A DNA stretch of 64,000 nt from contig DASCMO010000105.1 of NCBI GenBank assembly GCA_036010965.1, positions 1 through 64,000 of the forward strand. The letters are read 5' to 3'. Of the stretch, positions 53,624 through 63,190 are shown piece by piece (the stretch's first letter is position 1; the number at the start of each line of letters is the position of its first letter). Under the pieces are notes generated by a model, which worked only from the letters and a program-made list of their open reading frames with translations, had not been told where the DNA came from and searched no databases. The translations under genes and the position numbers were made by a program. Source of the DNA: GCA-2686265 sp036010965. Its GTDB lineage: Bacteria > Planctomycetota > UBA1135 > GCA-002686595.

Positions 53624-55570
53624 ATGCACTGGATCGACTGGACGGTGGTAGCGGCCTACGTCCTATTCGCCTTGGCGGTTGGCTTGCGCTTCGCCCGGCG
53701 CGCGGGCCTTGACGTCGAGCAGTTTTTTCTCTCCGGGCGCTCCCTGCCCTGGTGGGTGGCGGGGACGTCGATGGTGGCGACAACCTTCGCTGCGGACACG
53801 CCGCTAGTCGTCACGGGTTGGGTGCGCGACTACGGCATCTGGAAGAACTGGCTGTGGTGGTGTTTCGCAGCGAACGGGATGCTGACGGTCTTCCTCTTCT
53901 CCCGCTGGTGGCGGCGAGGAGATGTGATGACCAAGGCCGAGATCGCGGAGCTGCGTTACGGCGGGAGGGGAGCGAGTGTCTTGCGCGCAGTGCTGGGGAC
54001 GATGCACGCCTGCATCACCAACACGATCGTGCTCTGCTGGGTCTTGCTTGCCGCCGTGAAGATCCTGGACGTGCTGCTCGGCGTGGACAAGGTCACCGGG
54101 ATCGTGGCCGCGAGCCTGATCGCCCTGGTCTATTCCTTGATGGCGGGTTTCTGGGGAGTGGTGATCACGGACATGGTGCAGTTCGCGATGTCGATCGTGG
54201 GGGCCGTCGTGCTCGCGGCTCTGGCCTGGGCGGCCATCGACGGGGGCGCGGGCCTCGACGCCGCGCGAGCCGACGGTTTCTTTGGACCGGACACCCTGCG
54301 CTTCTTGCCGCGACCGGGCGACGGGTCCCTCTTCGATGCCAGCTTCTGGACCGTGCCCGTTGCCGCCCTCGCCGTCTACATGGGCGTGGCCTGGTGGGCG
54401 GCCGAGGGCGTGGACGGCAGCAGCACGACGGTGCAGCGAGTGAGCGCGTCGCGCAATCCTCGCGAGGGCATGCTCGCCACCCTCTGGTACAACGTCGCCC
54501 ATTACGCCTTGCGCCCCTGGCCCTGGATCCTGGTGGCGGTTGCCTCGCTGGTGGTCATTCCTGATGTGGAGGTGCTCTCCGACCATCCTGGGCGCGTCGT
54601 CGAGTTGACTCCCGAGCAGGTGGTGGTCGCCGCGAGCGACGGGACGGGCCGTCACGAGTTCGCGATCGCGGGCGCGGGGTTCGAGGCCGACTGGACGCCG
54701 CGGGCCGCGGTCCGAGCAGGAGAGATGATCGAGGCGGGGGAAGTCATCGCGCGCACAGACGGAGAGCGCGCCTATGTCGTGATGATGACTCGATTCCTGC
54801 CCGTGGGCCTGCTGGGGCTGGTGGTGGCTTCGCTCCTGGCGGCCTTCATGTCGACCATCGACACCCACGTGAACCTGGCGTCTTCGTTCTTCGTGAACGA
54901 CATCTACCGTCGCTTCCTCGCGTCGGGTAGGGGGGCAGCTCACTACGTTCTCGTGGCGCGTCTCGCCAGTGTGGCCGTGCTCGCCATGGGAGGGTTGCTC
55001 GCCTATCACTCGAGCTCGATCAGCGGCCTGTTCCTGTTCTTCCTGGCCTTCCTGGGCGGTGTAGGTCCCGTCTACGTGGCCCGTTGGCTGTGGTGGCGCG
55101 TGCGGGCTTCGACGGAGATCACCGCCATGCTGGCCTCGGCCGCGGCGACCTTGATCCTGACCTTCGCAGGGATCCCCTGGCCCGATTCGCCGCTCTCTCC
55201 CGCGGGGGAGCTGGCGCCCGAGGGCCGCCTGTGTCTCGTGGTTGCCTTTTCGATGATCTGTGCGGCCTGTTCGATGTTCGTGACCAGCGCCCCTGACCCG
55301 CGCACGCTGGTGGGTTTTTATCGCAAGGTGCGCCCCCTGGGAGCCTGGGGGCCGGTGCGTGCCCTCGCGCCCGAGGTCCAGCCCGATAAGCAGATGGGCG
55401 CGGCCCTGGCGGGCGCCGCCGGCGGCTTGGCCGCGACCTACGGCGTGCTCTTCGGCGTCGGCTGCTTCTTCCTGGGCGACGGCTTGCAGGTGCTGGCGGG
55501 CCTGGTCGTCGCGGTCGTCGGGGGGGCAGTGGTCGTTCGAGCCCTGGCGGACCTACGCGAGGCCGACTAG
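53624..55570 (+). CDS. Sodium:solute symporter (SSS family)
   Basis: 648 residues with about 13-14 membrane helices, including WTVVAAYVLFALAVGLRFAR, VTGIVAASLIALVYSLMAGF and GLLGLVVASLLAAFMSTIDT. The GRSLPWWVAGTSMVATTFAA segment is typical of the first sodium-binding helices. An extra loop of about 70 residues (VVELTPEQVVVAASDGTGRH) lies near 320-390. The solute is unknown. Adjacency to tryptophan dioxygenase suggests an aromatic amino acid or a kynurenine-pathway compound, but that is an inference. Confidence 0.92.
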   Translation: MHWIDWTVVAAYVLFALAVGLRFARRAGLDVEQFFLSGRSLPWWVAGTSMVATTFAADTPLVVTGWVRDYGIWKNWLWWCFAANGMLTVFLFSRWWRRGDVMTKAEIAELRYGGRGASVLRAVLGTMHACITNTIVLCWVLLAAVKILDVLLGVDKVTGIVAASLIALVYSLMAGFWGVVITDMVQFAMSIVGAVVLAALAWAAIDGGAGLDAARADGFFGPDTLRFLPRPGDGSLFDASFWTVPVAALAVYMGVAWWAAEGVDGSSTTVQRVSASRNPREGMLATLWYNVAHYALRPWPWILVAVASLVVIPDVEVLSDHPGRVVELTPEQVVVAASDGTGRHEFAIAGAGFEADWTPRAAVRAGEMIEAGEVIARTDGERAYVVMMTRFLPVGLLGLVVASLLAAFMSTIDTHVNLASSFFVNDIYRRFLASGRGAAHYVLVARLASVAVLAMGGLLAYHSSSISGLFLFFLAFLGGVGPVYVARWLWWRVRASTEITAMLASAAATLILTFAGIPWPDSPLSPAGELAPEGRLCLVVAFSMICAACSMFVTSAPDPRTLVGFYRKVRPLGAWGPVRALAPEVQPDKQMGAALAGAAGGLAATYGVLFGVGCFFLGDGLQVLAGLVVAVVGGAVVVRALADLREAD

Positions 55571-55606
55571 TCCGCGTTCCCCGCAGGGCATCACCCCGCT
55601 CCGACC

Positions 55607-57412
55607 TCAGTCCAAGTGGGCGCGGTCGGAGTCGCCCATCTCGACGGTGCGGGCGGGGAAGTAGTCGTTCCAGCAACGCTCGACCGAGCGCGCGGTGTCT
55701 GGGTCGCTGAAGAGCTCCTCGGGATAGCCGGGCTTCATGCGGGCGTCGATCACCAGCGGGGGCTCGAAGCTGGGATGGGATCCCACCAGCTCCAGCTTGG
55801 CCGCGCTCACGTCGGCGGCCGGATCGAAGCGGGTGAAGGTGGTCCAGAGGAAGTTGAAGGTGCTGCGAGTGGCGCGCTCGGCCGAGTCGCTCAAGACCAG
55901 CAGGGGCCAGTCGGCAAACGCCGGGTCGCGGGCGATCAGGCCACCCACGTCAGGATCCTCGCCGTACGCGGGCGCCTCGAGAACCAGGCAGCCGGGGCAG
56001 AAGACCCGCACATCGCGCACGGCGGAGCTGGGCGAGCCGCTGAACTCGCGCGGAAGTTGCCTGCGAGGCTCTCCGATGCCGAGCAAGACCCCCTTGCTGC
56101 CCTCGTTGAGCCGCGGACCGGCGTAGTCGAGGGTGTCCATCGAGAGGTTCGAGAAGAGGAACAGGTCCGTGCGGAAATCCGCTCGCTCGAGCACGTGAGC
56201 CAACACGGCGCGGAAGTCACGCAGGTCTACGGGACGGTCGACGAGCAGCAGGAACTTGGTCAGGGAGAGCTGCCCTTCGCCCAGGATGCGAAAGGCGGAC
56301 ACCATCGCCTCGCGCCGATAACGCTCCTGCACTAAGGCGACCGAGAGCGGGTGGTAACCCGTCTCCCCGTAACTCCACAGGGCGCGCACAGAGGGCATCA
56401 CGAGCGGGAAGAGCGGCGAAAGCAGGTCCTGGAGGTAGTCCCCGATGAAGAAGTCCTCCTGACGCGGCTTGCCCACGATGGTCGCGGGGAAGATCGCGTC
56501 CCGGCGGCGCAAGACCGAGCGGCAGCGAAACCAGGGGAAGTCGTGGACTTCGGAGTAGTACCCGTAGTGGTCGCCGAACGGGCCCTCGGGGCGGCGCTCA
56601 CCGCAGGGGATCTCACCGACCAGGGCCAGCTCCGCCTCGCGGGCGAACGGCAAGGGGTTCGCGTGGTGGCGCGTCATCTTGAGGGGGCGGGCGAGCAGCA
56701 GGCTGGCGAGGGCCAGCTCGGGGACGTTCTCGGGCAGGGGCGCGATGGCCGAGAGCACCAGGGCCGGCGGCCCGCCGAGCATCACCACCGCCGGCAGCGC
56801 GCTGCCGCGCTCCTCCGCGGCGGCCAGGTGAAAGCCGGCCCCGCGATGGATCTGGATGTGCATGCCCGCCGCGTCCTCGCCGGTGATCTGCATGCGGTAC
56901 ATGCCGAGATTTCCGCCCCCCGTCTGGGGGTGCTCGGTGTAGACGAGCGGCAGGGTGATGAAGCGCCCGCCGTCGCGCGGCCAGGACTTCAATGCCGGCA
57001 AGCGATCGAGACGCGGTGGGCTCTCGACGACCTCCGTGACCGGTCCTCCCGATCCGGCGCGCGTTCCGACTCGCAGCAAAGAGCCGAAGAGGCCGCGCTT
57101 GCTCCAGAGCTTGCTCGCGCTCGGCGGCATGAGGTCCTCGGGTAATTGGGCCAGCTCCTCGATCAATTCGCGCGGGCGCGAGCCGAAGGCCAGCTCCACG
57201 CGGCGAGGCGAGCCAAAGAGGTTCGTCACGACCGGCAGGGCGCTGGAGCGGACGTGCCGGAACAGCAACGCGGGCCCGTCGGCGGCGATCACCCGGCGGT
57301 GGATCTCTGCTACCTCCAGCGAAGCATCGACCTCCGCCTCGACTTCCACCAGCTCTCCCTCACGGCGGAGGAGGTCCAGGAACTCGCGCAGATTGATGGG
57401 CGGTGCGGGCAA
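55607..57412 (-). CDS. UbiD-family prenyl-FMN decarboxylase
   Basis: 601 residues from a TTG start without a clear ribosome-binding site, so the start is uncertain. The UbiD fold is clear from NLREFLDLLRREGELVEVEA, NLFGSPRRVELAFG, the prFMN-contacting GNLGMYRMQ and ITGEDAAGMHIQIHRGAG segments, the catalytic loop RRPEGPFGDHYGYYSEVHDF, and the C-terminal NFLWTTFTRFDPAADVSA. Family members decarboxylate aromatic or unsaturated acids, for example in ubiquinone or menaquinone synthesis, with prenyl-FMN made by UbiX. No ubiX gene is in the window, so the pathway is unresolved. Confidence 0.92.
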   Translation of the reverse strand: MPAPPINLREFLDLLRREGELVEVEAEVDASLEVAEIHRRVIAADGPALLFRHVRSSALPVVTNLFGSPRRVELAFGSRPRELIEELAQLPEDLMPPSASKLWSKRGLFGSLLRVGTRAGSGGPVTEVVESPPRLDRLPALKSWPRDGGRFITLPLVYTEHPQTGGGNLGMYRMQITGEDAAGMHIQIHRGAGFHLAAAEERGSALPAVVMLGGPPALVLSAIAPLPENVPELALASLLLARPLKMTRHHANPLPFAREAELALVGEIPCGERRPEGPFGDHYGYYSEVHDFPWFRCRSVLRRRDAIFPATIVGKPRQEDFFIGDYLQDLLSPLFPLVMPSVRALWSYGETGYHPLSVALVQERYRREAMVSAFRILGEGQLSLTKFLLLVDRPVDLRDFRAVLAHVLERADFRTDLFLFSNLSMDTLDYAGPRLNEGSKGVLLGIGEPRRQLPREFSGSPSSAVRDVRVFCPGCLVLEAPAYGEDPDVGGLIARDPAFADWPLLVLSDSAERATRSTFNFLWTTFTRFDPAADVSAAKLELVGSHPSFEPPLVIDARMKPGYPEELFSDPDTARSVERCWNDYFPARTVEMGDSDRAHLD

Positions 57413-57653
57413 GAGTGCGTGTGAGGAGGGGCTGCCGAGGATGGCGAAATGCTTTCCAGGAGAGCGCGGGAGCGACCCGATAAGGGGGTGTATTCTAGGT
57501 ATCCGAGTCCCGCAGGATCCAGGCGCCGAGGAGATCGGCGAGGGATCCGGAACTTCCTGTTTCAGGGGCGGTTATTTCATCGGGGAACCGGCCTACGTTC
57601 CCGAGGAACTTTCGAGACTCAGGCAGATGAGGCATCCGATGGAAGAGCGAGTG

Positions 57654-59453
57654 ATGACAGAGCAGAGAATCTCCGGGCGTGGGGTGCTGCGGCTGACCTT
57701 CCTGGCCGGGGGAGCACTGCTGATGGGCGCCGCACCTTCCGCCGTGGGAGCGGGGGCTGACGACCTGATCTCCACGACCGGCGAGGTGGTCTGGAATGCT
57801 CGAGCCGCCGAACACCTGTTCAACCGCGCCGCCTTCGGCATCACCTCGGAGGAGATCGAAGATGTCCTGCAACACTCTCTCGCGGAAGTCGTCGACGAAC
57901 TCCTGAGCACGCGCCCCGCCACGGGCGAGCCCTGGTTCGCTGAACGGGCAGGTGACGGGCAGTACCGGCAGATGGAGAACCTCCCCGAGGAAGAGCGTCG
58001 CCGCTTCCGCGCCCAACTGCGCGCCGCCGACCGCCAGCAGATGGTCGACTACGCCAGCTTCTGGGTGGATCAGATGGTCAACTACGAGGACCCGCTGCGC
58101 GATCGCATCACCTTGTTCTGGCACGGGTTCTTCACGACCAGCTCGCGGGATGTGCGGCGCTCCTACGAGGTCATCCAGCAGCACCAGTTCCTGCGCTCCA
58201 ATGCCCTCGAGAGCTATGCGGACATGTTGCACGGGATCGTGCGCGATCCGGCGATGCTCTACTACCTCGACAACAACTCGAACCGCCGCGGGAAGCCCAA
58301 CGAAAACCTCGCGCGGGAGTTGATGGAACTGTTCAGCCTCGGCGAAGGGAATTACACCGAGAAAGACGTGCAGGAAGTCGCCCGTGCTCTCACCGGTTAC
58401 TCGGCCAACCGTGAGGGCGGGTTCGAGTTCAAGCGCCGCCAGCACGACCCGGGAATCAAGCGCATCCTGGGAGAGCGCGGCCGCTTCGACGGCGACGACG
58501 TCGTTCGCGTGCTGCTCGAGCAGGAGGCTTGCGCCGAGTGGGTCGCCGGTCGCTTGATCCACTTTCTGGAGGGAGTTGAACCGGAAGCGGGCCGCCTGCG
58601 CGAATACGCGGGATTGCTCCGCAACGAGGACTACCAGCTGCGCCCTTTCCTGCGCCAACTGTTCCTCGATCCGGCTTTCTACCGCGATGAAGTGGTCGGC
58701 ACGCGCGTCTTGGGCCCCGTCGACTACGTGATAGGAATGACCCGCCGCCTCGATTTACACCCGCCTGCGCGCTACCTGCTGCTGGCCGCCGGCGACCTCG
58801 GCGAGCGCCTCTTCGAACCGCCCAACGTGAAGGGTTGGGAAGGCGGCGAGACCTGGATCACCACCTCGAGCCTGCTTCAGCGGGGCAATGTGGCGGGCCT
58901 GATACTGGGGGTCATCGACCTCGATGCTGCTTTCGAGGGCTATCCCGGACTCGAGGAGCGGCGCCGGCAGCTGCGGCGCCGGCTCGCGTTCGACGGCGAG
59001 CCCGAGATGGAATCGGACATGGACGACATGGACATGGACGACATGGACATGGATATGGATATGGACACCCAGGACTTGCCCTCCATGGATGGGGCCATGA
59101 ACCCGGAGGAAGGGCAGGGCGCGTCCAGGGGAGGGGCTTCCATCCCCAGGCAATTGCGCGCCCTGCGCAGCGCCGTGGGCTCGGGATACCGCCCGCGCCT
59201 CAACTTGACCTGGCGCATCGGCGCCGCGGGGGCGCTAGACGACGCGCAGATCCTCGACCACCTGCTGTCCTCCTTGCTCGCCATCGAGGCGCCGGCTGAC
59301 ACGCGTGCGATGCTGCTGGCACACCTGACCTCGGAGCGCGAGGCGCTGCGCATTCGTGATGGCGAACTGCTCGACGCCGCCGCCGCTTGCGAGGGCATCT
59401 TGCGGCGACTCGCGCACCTGATCCTGAGTCTCCCCGAAGCCCAACTGGGGTGA
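57654..59453 (+). CDS. DUF1800 secreted protein with Asp-Met repeat
   Basis: 599 residues from ATG 57654 (GGAAGAG upstream; ATGs at 57627 and 57639 are alternatives). A signal peptide (LRLTFLAGGALLMGAAPSAVGA) is followed by the DUF1800 domain, about 40-440: HLFNRAAFGITSEEIEDVL, LFWHGFFTTSSRDV, ENLARELMELFSLGEGNYTE, EVARALTGYS and PPNVKGWEGGETWI. Near 457-475 a low-complexity stretch alternates Asp and Met (the repeat is listed apart). DUF1800 function is unknown; its gene is nearly always next to DUF1501, as here. Confidence 0.9.
   Translation: MTEQRISGRGVLRLTFLAGGALLMGAAPSAVGAGADDLISTTGEVVWNARAAEHLFNRAAFGITSEEIEDVLQHSLAEVVDELLSTRPATGEPWFAERAGDGQYRQMENLPEEERRRFRAQLRAADRQQMVDYASFWVDQMVNYEDPLRDRITLFWHGFFTTSSRDVRRSYEVIQQHQFLRSNALESYADMLHGIVRDPAMLYYLDNNSNRRGKPNENLARELMELFSLGEGNYTEKDVQEVARALTGYSANREGGFEFKRRQHDPGIKRILGERGRFDGDDVVRVLLEQEACAEWVAGRLIHFLEGVEPEAGRLREYAGLLRNEDYQLRPFLRQLFLDPAFYRDEVVGTRVLGPVDYVIGMTRRLDLHPPARYLLLAAGDLGERLFEPPNVKGWEGGETWITTSSLLQRGNVAGLILGVIDLDAAFEGYPGLEERRRQLRRRLAFDGEPEMESDMDDMDMDDMDMDMDMDTQDLPSMDGAMNPEEGQGASRGGASIPRQLRALRSAVGSGYRPRLNLTWRIGAAGALDDAQILDHLLSSLLAIEAPADTRAMLLAHLTSEREALRIRDGELLDAAAACEGILRRLAHLILSLPEAQLG
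59016..59070 (+). repeat. GACATG-type hexanucleotide repeat encoding Asp-Met dipeptides
   Basis: Inside the DUF1800 gene, GACATG/GATATG units repeat about seven to nine times with GACGAC interruptions, giving an acidic Met-rich tract. Copy number may vary by slippage without loss of frame since each unit is six bases. Met/Asp tracts can bind soft metals or calcium, which is untested here. Confidence 0.75.
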
Positions 59454-59458
59454 ACGAT

Positions 59459-60697
59459 ATGAGCGACACACGGAGCACTCGAGTGAATCCTGACCGGCGC
59501 CAGTTCGTTGCCGGCGGCCTCTCTTTGCTGGGCGGCGCGAGCCTGCTCACAGGGAGGGCGTCCGCGGGATCGTTGGCGGGCCTGGGAGCGCTGCAGGACG
59601 GGACCCAGCGCTCGCTGGTGCTCATCCAGCTTTCCGGAGGAAATGACGGGCTCTCGACGGTCGTCCCCTACGGAGACGACGCCTATGGCGCTGCCCGGAG
59701 GCGGACTCTGGTCCCCAGTGCGGGTCTTCACAAGCTCGACAAGTACCGCGGGCTGCACCCCAACCTGGGGAAGCTGGCCCGGCTCTACAAGGAGGGGGGG
59801 CTCGCGATCGTCGAGGGCGTGGGCTATCCCGGTCCGGTGCGCTCGCACTTCAAGTCCCTGGACGTGTGGCACACCGCCAGCCTGCGCGGCCGCGCCGCGG
59901 GAGAAGGTTGGGTGGGCAAGGTGTGCGCTACGGCCTGGGGAGAGAGCGTGCTGCCCGAACTGGTCGTGCATCTGGGCGGCAAGGTCCCCTACTCGCTGCA
60001 CTCGCTAGAACACCCGGCCGTGGCCTTCGAGATCCCCGAGAGCTACCGCTGGCTGGGAGAGGGGCACGAGGCGGAGACCTTCCGCAAGGGAGATGGTGGT
60101 GGCGAGAAGAGAGGCGTTCTGGACCGTCTGCGGGGAGTGTTGCGGGACGCCCAGGAGTCCTCGAGTCGCATCCGATCCGCTGCCAAGGCCTACGAGTCCG
60201 ACGTGGACTACCCCGACACCTCTTTCGGCCGTGGATTACGGGTGATCGCCGGTCTGGTCGAGGCGCGGCTGGGGACGCGCATCTTCTCGATCGAACTGGG
60301 TGGATTCGACACGCACAACAACCAGAAGGCCAGCCATGACGGGCTGATGACGACGGTGGACGACGCCCTCAATGCCTTCCTGCGTGACCTCGCCGGCCGC
60401 GAGGCGGGCGCCCAGACCCTGGTGATGGTGTTCTCAGAGTTCGGTCGTCGCGTTGAGGAGAACGGCTCGGGGGGGACGGACCACGGGAAGGCCGCGCCGA
60501 TGTTCCTCGCCGGCGCCCCCGTCGCTGGCGGGCTGTATGGGGCGCACCCCTCCCTGACCGAACTCGACGGCGGCGACCTGGGCTTCACGACCGATTTCCG
60601 GTCGGTGTACGCCACGGCCATCGAGGACTGGCTCGGCATTTCGCACGCCGAGGCCCTCGGGTCGACCTTTGATCGGATTCCCTTCCTGCGATCCTGA
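59459..60697 (+). CDS. DUF1501 exported protein (Tat-type signal)
   Basis: 412 residues from ATG 59459, five bases after the DUF1800 stop. A twin-arginine signal (NPDRRQFVAGGLSLLGGASL) begins it. The DUF1501 domain, of the alkaline-phosphatase-like superfamily by fold, shows VLIQLSGGNDGLSTVVPY, LHPNLGKLARLYKEGGLAIV, GVGYPGPVRSHFKSLDVWHT, FSIELGGFDTHNNQKASHDG, VMVFSEFGRRVEENGSGGTD and HGKAAPMFLAG. Function unknown; the DUF1800/DUF1501 pair is widespread in Planctomycetota, Acidobacteriota and other phyla. Confidence 0.93.
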   Translation: MSDTRSTRVNPDRRQFVAGGLSLLGGASLLTGRASAGSLAGLGALQDGTQRSLVLIQLSGGNDGLSTVVPYGDDAYGAARRRTLVPSAGLHKLDKYRGLHPNLGKLARLYKEGGLAIVEGVGYPGPVRSHFKSLDVWHTASLRGRAAGEGWVGKVCATAWGESVLPELVVHLGGKVPYSLHSLEHPAVAFEIPESYRWLGEGHEAETFRKGDGGGEKRGVLDRLRGVLRDAQESSSRIRSAAKAYESDVDYPDTSFGRGLRVIAGLVEARLGTRIFSIELGGFDTHNNQKASHDGLMTTVDDALNAFLRDLAGREAGAQTLVMVFSEFGRRVEENGSGGTDHGKAAPMFLAGAPVAGGLYGAHPSLTELDGGDLGFTTDFRSVYATAIEDWLGISHAEALGSTFDRIPFLRS

Positions 60698-60761
60698 GCT
60701 GGGCTCGCAACGGTGGCGGGTGATGGCTGCCCGCGAGTCGGGGAGCGTGCGGCGGTGAGGC

Positions 60762-61184
60762 TCAGGCCGCGCCGAGCAGCGAGTGCAGGCGGGCGATGGC
60801 GGCCCGGTCGTTCTCCAGCTCCAGGACCGGGTAGGCCTCGGAGAATCCGGCCCAGCGGAAATCGGCCCAGCGCTCATCCAGGCGCAGGTGCTCGTCGTCT
60901 GCCATGGCCCGAAAGCCATAGGCCCACTCGATGATCTCCTCGTCCCCGACAATCCAGCGTGCCGGCATGCGCAGGTCGATCACATCCAGGTGGCGTGCGA
61001 TGCCGACATCGTCCATGACTTCGCGCTGGATGGCGGCCTCCAGCTGCTCGCCGAACCCGACCGGGCCGTGGGCCGGACCCCAAAAACTCTCCATGCCCTG
61101 GGCGCCGCGCAGCAACAGGTAGTCCGGCCGCGCCTCGCGCATGCGGTAGACGAAGACCTTGACGCGGTGGGAGAGCTCGTTCAT
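60762..61184 (-). CDS. Nudix hydrolase family protein
   Basis: 140 residues. The Nudix box is complete in spacing: GPVGFGEQLEAAIQREVMDD followed by VGI (G-x5-E-x7-R-E-U), though the usual Glu-Glu after REV reads Asp-Asp. A beta-strand start (HRVKVFVYRMREARPDYLLL) and an EEIIEWAYGF strand fit the fold. Such enzymes hydrolyse nucleoside diphosphate-linked compounds; the substrate is unknown. It stands alone between the DUF1501 and folC genes. Confidence 0.85.
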   Translation of the reverse strand: MNELSHRVKVFVYRMREARPDYLLLRGAQGMESFWGPAHGPVGFGEQLEAAIQREVMDDVGIARHLDVIDLRMPARWIVGDEEIIEWAYGFRAMADDEHLRLDERWADFRWAGFSEAYPVLELENDRAAIARLHSLLGAA

Positions 61185-61301
61185 GGGTGAGGGGGACGCT
61201 TAGCGAGCCGGCGAGCGGGTCCCTGCCGAACGCGCGCACTGGTCGGAGGGGTCTAACTGGGCCTCCTATCGGCAGAACCGCGCGGCGGGCAGGAGGCCTG
61301 A

Positions 61302-62657
61302 TTGGGACTTCTCTCCCCCGTGCGGACCGGCGCAGGTAGCCTGGGCCGTGCCATGACCGCAGGAGTGGGGCACGGCGCCGGTCTCAAGGAGGCCCTCGGG
61401 CGCCTGGACGAGTTGGTGAACTGGGAGCGAGCGGACCGCGCGGGTGGGATGGAGCACTCTCTGGCACCGATCCGGGACATCCTCGCTCGTCTTGGCGAGC
61501 CCTCCAGGCGCTGGCGGTCGGTGCATGTCGCGGGAACCAAGGGCAAGGGCTCGGTCTGTGCGCTGGTGGCGGAAGGGCTCTGCCGGGCCGGATTGCGGAC
61601 CGGTGTGTACGCCTCGCCGCACGTCGAGCGGGTGACCGAACGCGTGCGCGTGAACGGCGCCGAGGTCTCGGAGGAAGAGCTGACGGCGGTCCTAGGGGAG
61701 GTCTGGGGCGCTCGCCAGGCCGCCCTCGAAGTGGCCGGTGCGGGGGCGGCGGCCACCTGGTTCGACCTCGTGACCGCGGCGGCCTTCCTCGTGCTGTGTC
61801 GGGCGCGGGTGGCGTGGGGTGTGATCGAGTGCGGCATCGGCGGGCGGCTGGACTCGACCAACGTGCTCACGAGCGACGTCGCGGTGCTCACCAACCTCGA
61901 CCTCGAACACACCTCGACCCTCGGGACGACCCTGGCCGCCATCGCAGCCGAGAAGGGCGCCATCCTCGCGCCAGGGCGCGTGCTGGTGACGGCGGCCGAG
62001 CAGCCCGAGGCCCTGGCTGTCCTGGAGGGCATCGTCCGCGAGCGCCGAGGCCGTCTGGTGCGGGTCAACGCGCAAGGGAGCTTCGCCCAGCGCAACCGCG
62101 CGGTCGCGGCGACGGTGCTCGACGAGTTGGGCGCCGGGGGAGACCGCACCGCCGCCGGCGAGCCGCTGAGCGGCGCCCTGCTCGATGACGACGCCTGCCG
62201 GGCGGCCCGCTTGCCCGCCCGCGCCGAGCGGTTCCTCCTGGAGGGGCGAGCCGTCGTGCTCGATGCGGCCCACGTGGCCTCCAGCGTGGAGGGCCTGCTG
62301 GACGAGCTGGAGGGAGATGAGGCGCTCGGAGGGCGGCCGCAAGTGGTGCTCGCCCTGGGGCGTGACAAGGACTCCGGGGCGGTCCTAAAGGCTCTCCGCG
62401 GGCGTGTCGATAGGTGCTTTGTGACCAGCACGAGCTGTGGACCGCTCCTCGCGGCCTGTGAGCTCACCGCTGCCGCCGCAGCGGCCGGGCTCGACGCCGA
62501 GGCCTGTGACCTCCCGCGTCAGGCATTGGACAGGGCTCGAGCGGCGATCGGCGACCAGGGCTGGATCCTCGTGATCGGTTCCTTCTACCTCGCCGGCGAG
62601 CTGCGCGGCCTCCTGTCAGGCCAGTGCTCGCAACCAGACCCGCCCTCCCCATGTTGA
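61302..62657 (+). CDS. folC: Folylpolyglutamate synthase / dihydrofolate synthase
   Basis: 451 residues from TTG 61302 with AGGAGG five bases upstream; ATG 61353 is an alternative. Mur-ligase fold: P-loop VHVAGTKGKGSVCALVAEGL, GVYASPHVERVTERVRVNG, the WGVIECGIGGRLDSTNVL segment, TNLDLEHTSTLGTTLAAIA, and the C-terminal VVLDAAHVASSVEGLLDEL. It adds glutamate to dihydropteroate and folates. The next gene overlaps its stop, so the two are probably co-transcribed. Confidence 0.93.
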   Translation: MGLLSPVRTGAGSLGRAMTAGVGHGAGLKEALGRLDELVNWERADRAGGMEHSLAPIRDILARLGEPSRRWRSVHVAGTKGKGSVCALVAEGLCRAGLRTGVYASPHVERVTERVRVNGAEVSEEELTAVLGEVWGARQAALEVAGAGAAATWFDLVTAAAFLVLCRARVAWGVIECGIGGRLDSTNVLTSDVAVLTNLDLEHTSTLGTTLAAIAAEKGAILAPGRVLVTAAEQPEALAVLEGIVRERRGRLVRVNAQGSFAQRNRAVAATVLDELGAGGDRTAAGEPLSGALLDDDACRAARLPARAERFLLEGRAVVLDAAHVASSVEGLLDELEGDEALGGRPQVVLALGRDKDSGAVLKALRGRVDRCFVTSTSCGPLLAACELTAAAAAAGLDAEACDLPRQALDRARAAIGDQGWILVIGSFYLAGELRGLLSGQCSQPDPPSPC

Positions 62658-63154
62658 CCATCGTCTCGGACCTCTTGCTCACAGATTGCTTTCTCATCAA
62701 GGGCAATGTTGAGAACAAGTACACCCGTCTCAGCCATGTCCTCGACGAGAGTCGGCGGTACTTTCTCAAGATCCGTGACGCCACGCTGATCGACCTCAAG
62801 ACCTGCGAGCGCGTCGAGACTCCCCTGTTGCACGTCAACCTGGACGAGATCCTTCTGGCGCACGAGTTCCTCGATGAAGGCGGCGACCAGCACGCGCGCC
62901 TCCTGGCCAGCGAGACGGAGCTGCACCGTGTTCGGGCCTTCTATACGGGGAAGCTCAACCTCGAGATTGCCGGCATGCTGAGGCCGGGATCCTACGAAGC
63001 GGACGATCGGCTCTCGCGCCGCTTCTTCATCCTGCGCTCCCCCAAGGTGCGCGGATTCGACGATCACGGTGACGACGACCTCAAGGTCCTTACAGACCTG
63101 TCCTACGTGATCGTGAACAAGCTGCGGCTGTCGTACGTCTACGACTTCAACTAG
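62651..63154 (+). CDS. Conserved-looking protein of unknown function
   Basis: 167 residues from ATG 62651, overlapping the folC stop by seven bases. It begins LTIVSDLLLTDCFLIKGNVE and contains YFLKIRDATLIDLKTCERVE and VNLDEILLAHEFLDEGG, a mixed alpha/beta pattern without signal peptide or membrane helix. No family is recognised. A link to folate metabolism rests only on position. Confidence 0.7.
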   Translation: MLTIVSDLLLTDCFLIKGNVENKYTRLSHVLDESRRYFLKIRDATLIDLKTCERVETPLLHVNLDEILLAHEFLDEGGDQHARLLASETELHRVRAFYTGKLNLEIAGMLRPGSYEADDRLSRRFFILRSPKVRGFDDHGDDDLKVLTDLSYVIVNKLRLSYVYDFN

Positions 63155-63190
63155 CCCCAGCCCTCTCACCGCTGGCGAGTGGCGCGCGCT

